The notes beneath the pieces are model-generated. The model saw nothing but the letters and a program-made list of their open reading frames with translations, did no database searches and was not told where the DNA came from. The translations under genes and the position numbers were made by a program. 64,000 nt of DNA from Saccharina japonica (taxonomy: Eukaryota; Sar; Phaeophyceae; Laminariales; Laminariaceae): the NCBI GenBank assembly GCA_008828725.1, contig MEHQ01003458.1:3836-67835 (forward strand), written 5' to 3'. Positions 59,501 through 64,000 of this stretch are shown here, piece after piece (the stretch's first letter is position 1; the number at the start of each line of letters is the position of its first letter).

Positions 59501-62500
59501 GCCAAAGGGAACGAGCCTAGAAAACAGTGCTCGGTCCTCAGGTTCATTGCCGCCTTGTCTCTTACCACAACCAACTGTGCAGCAGTACGTAGTGCTGCAC
59601 ATCAATTTAGACGCGACTCGAAGAGTGAAGGAAGTGCCGAACCCTTCTCTCGCGCGATAAAAAATGGAAAGCACGTACCGCGGTGAGGAGGGGGGGGGGG
59701 GGGGGGCGGGGGGGGGGGGGGGGGTGTACTCATGTCGTGCACGGCCGTAGTCGTATGACCATAGACCCTCGCATCCCTACAATGCCGAGCACGTTGGGTT
59801 TTCACCAACCAGGCAGACATTGCTTGCACCAAGCGCGAAGCGCCGTGAGGTATTGGGCGAGTCGCATGGAGGGTGAGCTGCATCCTGCTAAGAACCGCCT
59901 CTGAGGCGGACTTGCATATGGACGACAGCCTCCAATGAATTGATTTGATATCTGGTGTGGCCACTTCCAGAGACAGCAATGGCTATTACTATGTATCTGC
60001 CTCATGGATGCCTTACCATATCACACTACGTGATACAATCATTCCCCTTGTGCGGGGTTGAGCTTGGCAACCACGCACAAATGATCTAACCAGACCGCCA
60101 GCCTGGGTAACCGCCAAAAAAAATAAAATAAAAAACGGTACCCTGGTTGTCTAGCTCACGCAGTGAGAGGCATGTTTTACAGCGTCGTCGCCAAGCGACG
60201 GCAACCCAATCTATAAATAATATATACATAGAGAGGGGGAGGAGAGGGGGGGAGAAAAGCCTACTAGATGACACCGGATCTGAGTTACGACTAAAGAGGG
60301 AGCAGGAGCCACAAGAGCGAAGATCATAAATAGGATGGAAAAAAATTGAACAAACAAAAAAACAGATGCATTGATGCGTTTTCCGACTTTTTATTTCCCA
60401 CCTTCTTCTGAGGTGCCGGCCAGCGGACGAGGGAGAGCGACACGCCACTGCTAGAAGGTCCCCTATAGCATCAACCTCCGCTCCGCTGCGCGCCCGGACG
60501 ACTACTCTGTCACCGACCCCCTTCACCGTTTCGTCGAACACACCTCCTGCAAACCCGCTGAGGGTGATCAGTTGCGACGTAGCCTGCGTCGAGAGAAGAG
60601 GCGAAGCACACGTGTTGGCATACGTAGCATAAACCAGAAGAGGAGGAGGAGGAGGAGGAGCACACACGTTGTCATACGTAGCACAAACCAGAAGAGGAGG
60701 AGGAGGAGGAGGAGGAGCACACACGTTGTCATACGTAGCACAAACCAGAAGAGGAGGAGGAGGAGGAGGAGGAGCACACACGTTGGCATACGTAGCACAA
60801 ACCAGAAGAGAAGGAGGAGGGGGGGGAGGAGGAGCATTCGCCAAATGACGCGTGCTACGATCGAGGGGGCCTTTTTCGGCTAAAACGTTTTCTGAATGAC
60901 CGGGGAGCTCCTTAACCCATACAGAACTGAAAAAATATATCCTACATTAATTCCAAGTAGTTTTTCCCCAAATACGTGGGACCAGTTCTTAAGGGGTTAA
61001 AAACCCAAAATCGCTGGAATTTCGTTTTTTTTGGGTTGCAGTATGGTATTTATTGTTTACTTACGTAGGCCCTGGGAACGTTCATTCGGGTATGTAACAC
61101 TTTTATTTCCCTCCCTAGTCACTTTTTGACTTACGATCCGTTTATACCTACTATTAGTATATAATAAAAAGAATGATGCACCTCTACCTTGAGGTAGCAT
61201 GCGTCATAAATATAGGGATACTATTAGAGGTAATGTTTTTTTTGCCCCAGAGTAAACTTGAGTGTTACTTCAGACTCCCTCTGCCGGTTAAAACCAAAAA
61301 AGCGTGCTAGCACAGCAGGGTAACACGTATCTACGTATAATACGTGCTTGCTCGCGGTGAAACCTTATCATCATCTACTACTGCAGGAATAAGTAGGACC
61401 GTGAATCGGCTAACTACATACCTTTGTTGCCTTAGGTACTACACAGCAGTTTACGCAGTTGCCGAGTATCACGGGGGGGGGCATAGTAAATAGGACCTAC
61501 GTTCAGACAAAAACCTATATATTTCCCGATTTTTACTAACAATACTACAGTAAGTCATGTTTACTATGGTCCTACGTAATAGTTTTTTTTCTTAGTTGGC
61601 CAGGCGCTACACAGCAGTTTTGTTGCGCGCGCGGGAAGGTTATTTTTGTATCTGACCGGCGCCTGTGTGTTATGACGATGAAAAATAACCCCCAACCAAA
61701 AGTCGGGGGGTTGGTTTTTTATCGCCACCCAGACGGCTTAATATCTACCCGTCAAGTCCAACCAAGGCAAGCTCTACTTAGTCACAGCCAAAAGGAAGAC
61801 AGAAGGCGGAAAAGCGCATGCAGCATCAGATCAAGAACGGGAAGCACCACCCACCTCTAATAGCGCCACTTTCCCGCCGTCTCGGGCATCCTCGCCACAA
61901 GCTGCTTCCTTGATGCGCACAAGACCGACCACGGAGGAAGGGGTCGCACAGCAGCAGGGGTTCGGGCTGGAGTCGCCTTCGTCTAGCGTGCACCCGTCCT
62001 GGGCGGCTCTTCTCCCTTTCAGCCATCTGCTCAGAGCCAAGTCGAGGTGCCCGATCTCTCGCGCGTGTCGGTGCTGCTCGTGCACCTTCGATCGCGCCAG
62101 CTCGCCCGCACTGTTATTAGTAGAAACGATCGGAAAATATTGATTGCAAGCGAAGTGGATTGGAGTGCGTTTATCAGTTTATTTTCATGAAATTTTTGTT
62201 TTCTTTTTTAATCCGAGGAAAGTATCGTGGGGACACCAGGGGAGTGAGTGAGCGTATGTATGTACTGTGACAATAAAAACGGCGGGTACCGGGCCACAGG
62301 CCAACCTCGAGGCACATGATCGTCCCACAATCGCTGTTTGGGTAGGCCGGCAGCCGGCGATTGTCTCGTCTGCCGCGGGAGAATACATGGTCCACAACTT
62401 CATATTGTCTTCTACAGAAGCTAACTGTGGACGGAAATATAAGCCTCGTTGGGGGTACAAAAACACATACCGAAACGTCTTTACATTTACAAAGTACGTC

Positions 62501-63905
62501 GAGAGTGGAATTAGTTATTATTTCATCCCGCTCTTTGTAAATAAAGTACACATTGTTGATGTGAATCCCCGCAGGATACATTTACATTGTCAGCTCCGTG
62601 AAGCTGTGCGCTACAAAAACCTTTTGGGGTTCTGCGTACTGTAGTACGGGAAACCTTAACCTTCCACACCTTGTACAGATCATACCGATCACACAGAACA
62701 TTCCCACTTGATGATTTGTATGATCTGCATGATATGTACCATCTGTATAATCTGTATGATCTGTATGATCTGTATGATCTGTATGATCTGTATGATGTGT
62801 ATGATCTGCATGATATGTACCATCTGTATGATCTGTATGATCTGTATGATCTGTATGATCTGTATGATCTAGCTCATTATCTAGGGCGTGTTTTCCTGGG
62901 TTGGACCTGTGCTACGTACAGCACACAGATCCTGCACAACATATTCCAACGGCAGGTTAGGATCTAGATGATCTACCTGTAGATCGTGATCTGTTTTGAT
63001 GTGTAAACTTGTGCACACAGATCATGCACAACATATTCCAACGGCAGGTTAGGATCTAGATGATCTACCTGTAGATCGTGATCTGTTTCGACGTGTGAAC
63101 TTGTGCACTTTTAGTTAAGGTATCAATCCAGCCAGGAGTCTGTCTGCCCAGAACCGACCGACTTGTGAAACGGAAACTTCCAAGCTCGCTGTCACAAACC
63201 AACCAAAAAACTAGCCGGCTACGTATGCTATTACACTATTACGGGGGACCATATTAAATAGGACCAAATTTTGTTGGTAAAAATGGTTAAATATATAGGT
63301 TTTTGTGTACACCGTAGGTCCTATTTAATACGCCCCCCTGTAGTACAAGCGCACGCCACGGAGATCAAGCGGAGCAAAGCAGCCATTCGACTTTCTCACC
63401 GTCTGATACCCGAAGCCCCAATATCGGCGCCTTTCTCGTGTTTTGTTTCGGCGGTAACGCTCGTGGAGCTTCCTGCTTCGGTCTCGGCCTCGGTCAACGT
63501 CGGCGCCGAGGCCAAGACCCCCGTCCTTTCGACGCGCGCCTTCGAAAACAGCGTCGACAGGCACGCCACGAGCCTCCACGCTTCCATGGCGCCGAGGTTG
63601 CGAAACGCGCGACTTTCCGCTTGCGTGCTGCTGCCGGCTTGGTCGACTTCACGGGGACGTGGTGCTCCAGGAACATTATGAGAATTTTCTCCGTTTGGCG
63701 GAGGCGACAACGACGGTAAGAGCGACCCGATGTTCTTGGACGAAGAAGACATGAACGGGTAACGCGAGCAACCTACCAGGCTGACATCATCACTCTCTGA
63801 GTTCCGCGTGCCGGGGTAGCGTAGAGATGCCCATGAGGGTCCGAACGTGCTGATCCTCGCCTGGAGTGGTAGGTAGCAAGCGAGCGCAGGATAAAACGGG
63901 AGCAA
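56597..63905 (-). CDS. Five-exon protein of unknown function
   Basis: Exons are 63905-63400, 62110-61855, 60583-60402, 58169-58039 and 56652-56597 (TGA). All junctions are GT-AG and in phase, 376 residues. The first exon is Ser/Glu/Ala-rich. The second has ELARSKVHEQHRHAREIGHL and DLALSRWLKG (helical). The third has SQLITLSGFAGGVFDETVKG then VGDRVVVRARSG. The fourth has the most domain-like sequence: ESDLERLAETHKDDPLPQGW then FFDGTVFVDYEGNRRTKRPD. The protein ends MPEIIDRHLEALNKELA. I do not recognise the family. The PLPxGWFFDGxxFVDYEG block with a C-terminal helix looks conserved and would be the best search query. The start is uncertain: Met at 63905, an internal Met, or an upstream exon outside the window. 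Confidence 0.65.
56736..56850 (-). repeat. Family B repeat
   Basis: Minus strand: tctcgaaagggatacgtggt, caatggtcaaattactaagg, caagcaaaaaatgagtacc and a C-tract. It lies in the last intron of the unknown gene, 84 bp from the exon at 56652. Confidence 0.7.
57393..57476 (+). repeat. T-tract repeat shared with 45 kb
   Basis: cactcaggttgcaaaatatg, actttcgacgaaatcctcga and tctcacagctg, then T-rich. It is nearly identical to 45188-45256. Confidence 0.75.
57615..57704 (-). mobile_element. Family E MITE-like element
   Basis: taaccccttaagaaccggtc at one end and cagttctgtatggggtaa at the other are inverted. The inner ggacaaactacttggaataa matches other copies. Confidence 0.75.
57785..58034 (+). mobile_element. 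Family D MITE-like element, copy 3, abutting a splice donor
   Basis: tacggtagaagtgcaccata at the left; aggtatacctctaccgtacg then tagcacgcgtc at the right. The right terminus lies within about 5 bp of the donor of the exon ending at 58039, so the intron starts with this element. Confidence 0.8.
58481..58742. repeat. About 19-bp tandem repeat
   Basis: Variants of ctactgtagtccaataggct at 58481-58612, then again at 58684-58742. The blocks are separated by a ttttggtttcccttgtgggt segment that itself recurs (58420, 58620, 58758). Confidence 0.8.
58800..58862. repeat. Family H repeat (copy 3)
   Basis: ttatggatgatcagcgttga, agctcgtgctg, then aatgacagg. Related to 32820 and 42512. Confidence 0.45.
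58990..59095 (+). mobile_element. Family C MITE
   Basis: ttacggaggaccatagtaaa at the left, and ccctatttactatggtctcc then cgtga at the right, flanked by TA on both sides. Confidence 0.8.
59143..59219 (-). repeat. Inverted copy of the 51 kb repeat
   Basis: actctaactccaagtggttt, gtccccac, ggactgcagtcctaataagc and cgcatgcctaaac. Reverse complement of 51036-51120. Confidence 0.7.
59690..60215 (-). mobile_element. Family A repeat, near full-length copy
   Basis: Minus-strand match to 17122-17640 over its whole length, ending at gcacgacatgagtacacc and a C-tract with one G (59691-59723). It shows that the full family A unit is about 500 bp. Confidence 0.8.
60607..60835. repeat. Four-copy tandem repeat, about 57-bp unit
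   Basis: Each unit is cacacgttg(t/g)catacgtagc, acaaaccagaaga and a (gga)n run. It lies 24 bp beyond the acceptor side of the exon at 60583. In the gene's sense it gives CTCC-rich pyrimidine tracts. Confidence 0.9.
60843..61205 (-). mobile_element. Family D element interrupted by a family E element
   Basis: The outer ends gacgcgtgctacgatcgagg and cttgaggtagcatgcgtc are family D termini. Inside, 60912-61000 is a complete family E copy (ttaacccatacagaactg ... cagttcttaaggggttaa). Confidence 0.7.
61469..61579 (+). mobile_element. Family C MITE
   Basis: tcacgggggggggcatagta at the left, tgtttactatggtcctacgt and aa at the right, flanked by TA. Confidence 0.75.
62655..63112. repeat. Family F repeat with 10-bp array and 82-bp tandem duplication
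   Basis: accttccacaccttgtacag, then a tgatctgtatgatctgtatg array with a 10-bp unit (about 62711-62870). Next is ctgcacaacatattccaacg...aacttgtgcac, present twice in tandem (62933-63022, 63023-63106). Confidence 0.85.
63239..63341 (+). mobile_element. Family C MITE
   Basis: ttacgggggaccatattaaa at the left, gtaggtcctatttaatacgc then ccccctg at the right. It lies in the first intron of the unknown gene, about 60 bp from the exon at 63400. Confidence 0.75.
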
Positions 63906-64000
63906 AAAGGTGTCAGATAGATATTGCTTCGGCCTGTGTTCGCACTATTAATATCAGCAAGTAGTTCCGGGTACGTGCGAGTATGCGAAGAAAAATTGAA

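Noticed and set aside
60120-60215. tRNA gene or SINE head (TAGCTCA-like words in the long family A copy)
   Set aside because: D-arm-like words are present, but no convincing T-arm (GGTTCGA) or cloverleaf. They lie at the end opposite the C-tract, reading outward.
60086-60844. 252-codon minus-strand frame with repeated poly-Pro segments
   Set aside because: The N-terminal part is the 57-bp tandem repeat read in frame. Only 60583-60402 is supported as an exon, in phase with its neighbours.

Overview
This window looks like nuclear DNA of a brown alga (stramenopile), probably Ectocarpus or a close relative. The evidence is its gene style. Genes are intron-rich with short exons and roughly 0.5-3 kb introns. 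Coding GC is high. One nuclear gene carries a heterokont-type bipartite plastid presequence, with a signal peptide ending in a Phe-containing 'AF' cleavage motif. The gene families also fit: an LdpA-type Fe-S protein, a WSC-domain secreted protein and a PHO91-like phosphate transporter. The species call is inference. Exons were assembled by eye from family motifs, splice sites and phase continuity; there is no transcript support.

Six main genes alternate strictly in strand. (1) 109-3635 (+): 3' end of a PHO87/90/91-type (SLC13-like) phosphate transporter. (2) 14619-6486 (-): nine-exon, plastid-targeted LdpA-like iron-sulfur protein. (3) 15083-26277 (+): an ankyrin-repeat gene (15083-19739) followed by an FHA plus G-patch gene of AGGF1 type (20673-26277). 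Phase is compatible with these being one gene. An orphan Aurora-like kinase exon sits in one of its introns. (4) 37150-30880 (-): UMP-CMP kinase fused to a CaMKII-association-like domain. (5) 37896-52569 (+): secreted reprolysin-like metalloprotease with a C-terminal WSC domain, apparently lacking the zinc-binding exon. (6) 63905-56597 (-): five-exon gene of unrecognised function. Genes 2/3 and 4/5 are divergent pairs with likely shared promoter intervals of about 0.46 and 0.75 kb. Pairs 1/2, 3/4 and 5/6 are convergent.

Introns and spacers are packed with small dispersed elements. These include a Mutator-like element with an 11-bp target duplication and a Tourist/Harbinger-type MITE with TTA duplications. 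A TA-flanked MITE family of about 105 bp has about ten copies. Two further MITE-like families occur, one copy nested in another. Two repeat families (here A and B) have copies that end in ATGAGTAC followed by a C-tract and are truncated at the other end, suggesting poly(C)-tailed retroposons. Two arrays with about 10-bp periodicity are also present: CATGACCG-type at 47.8-48.3 kb and ATGATCTGT-type at 62.7-62.9 kb. No rRNA, confident tRNA, CRISPR or prokaryotic operon structure was seen. A 42-base N gap (24708-24749) lies inside a C-tract.
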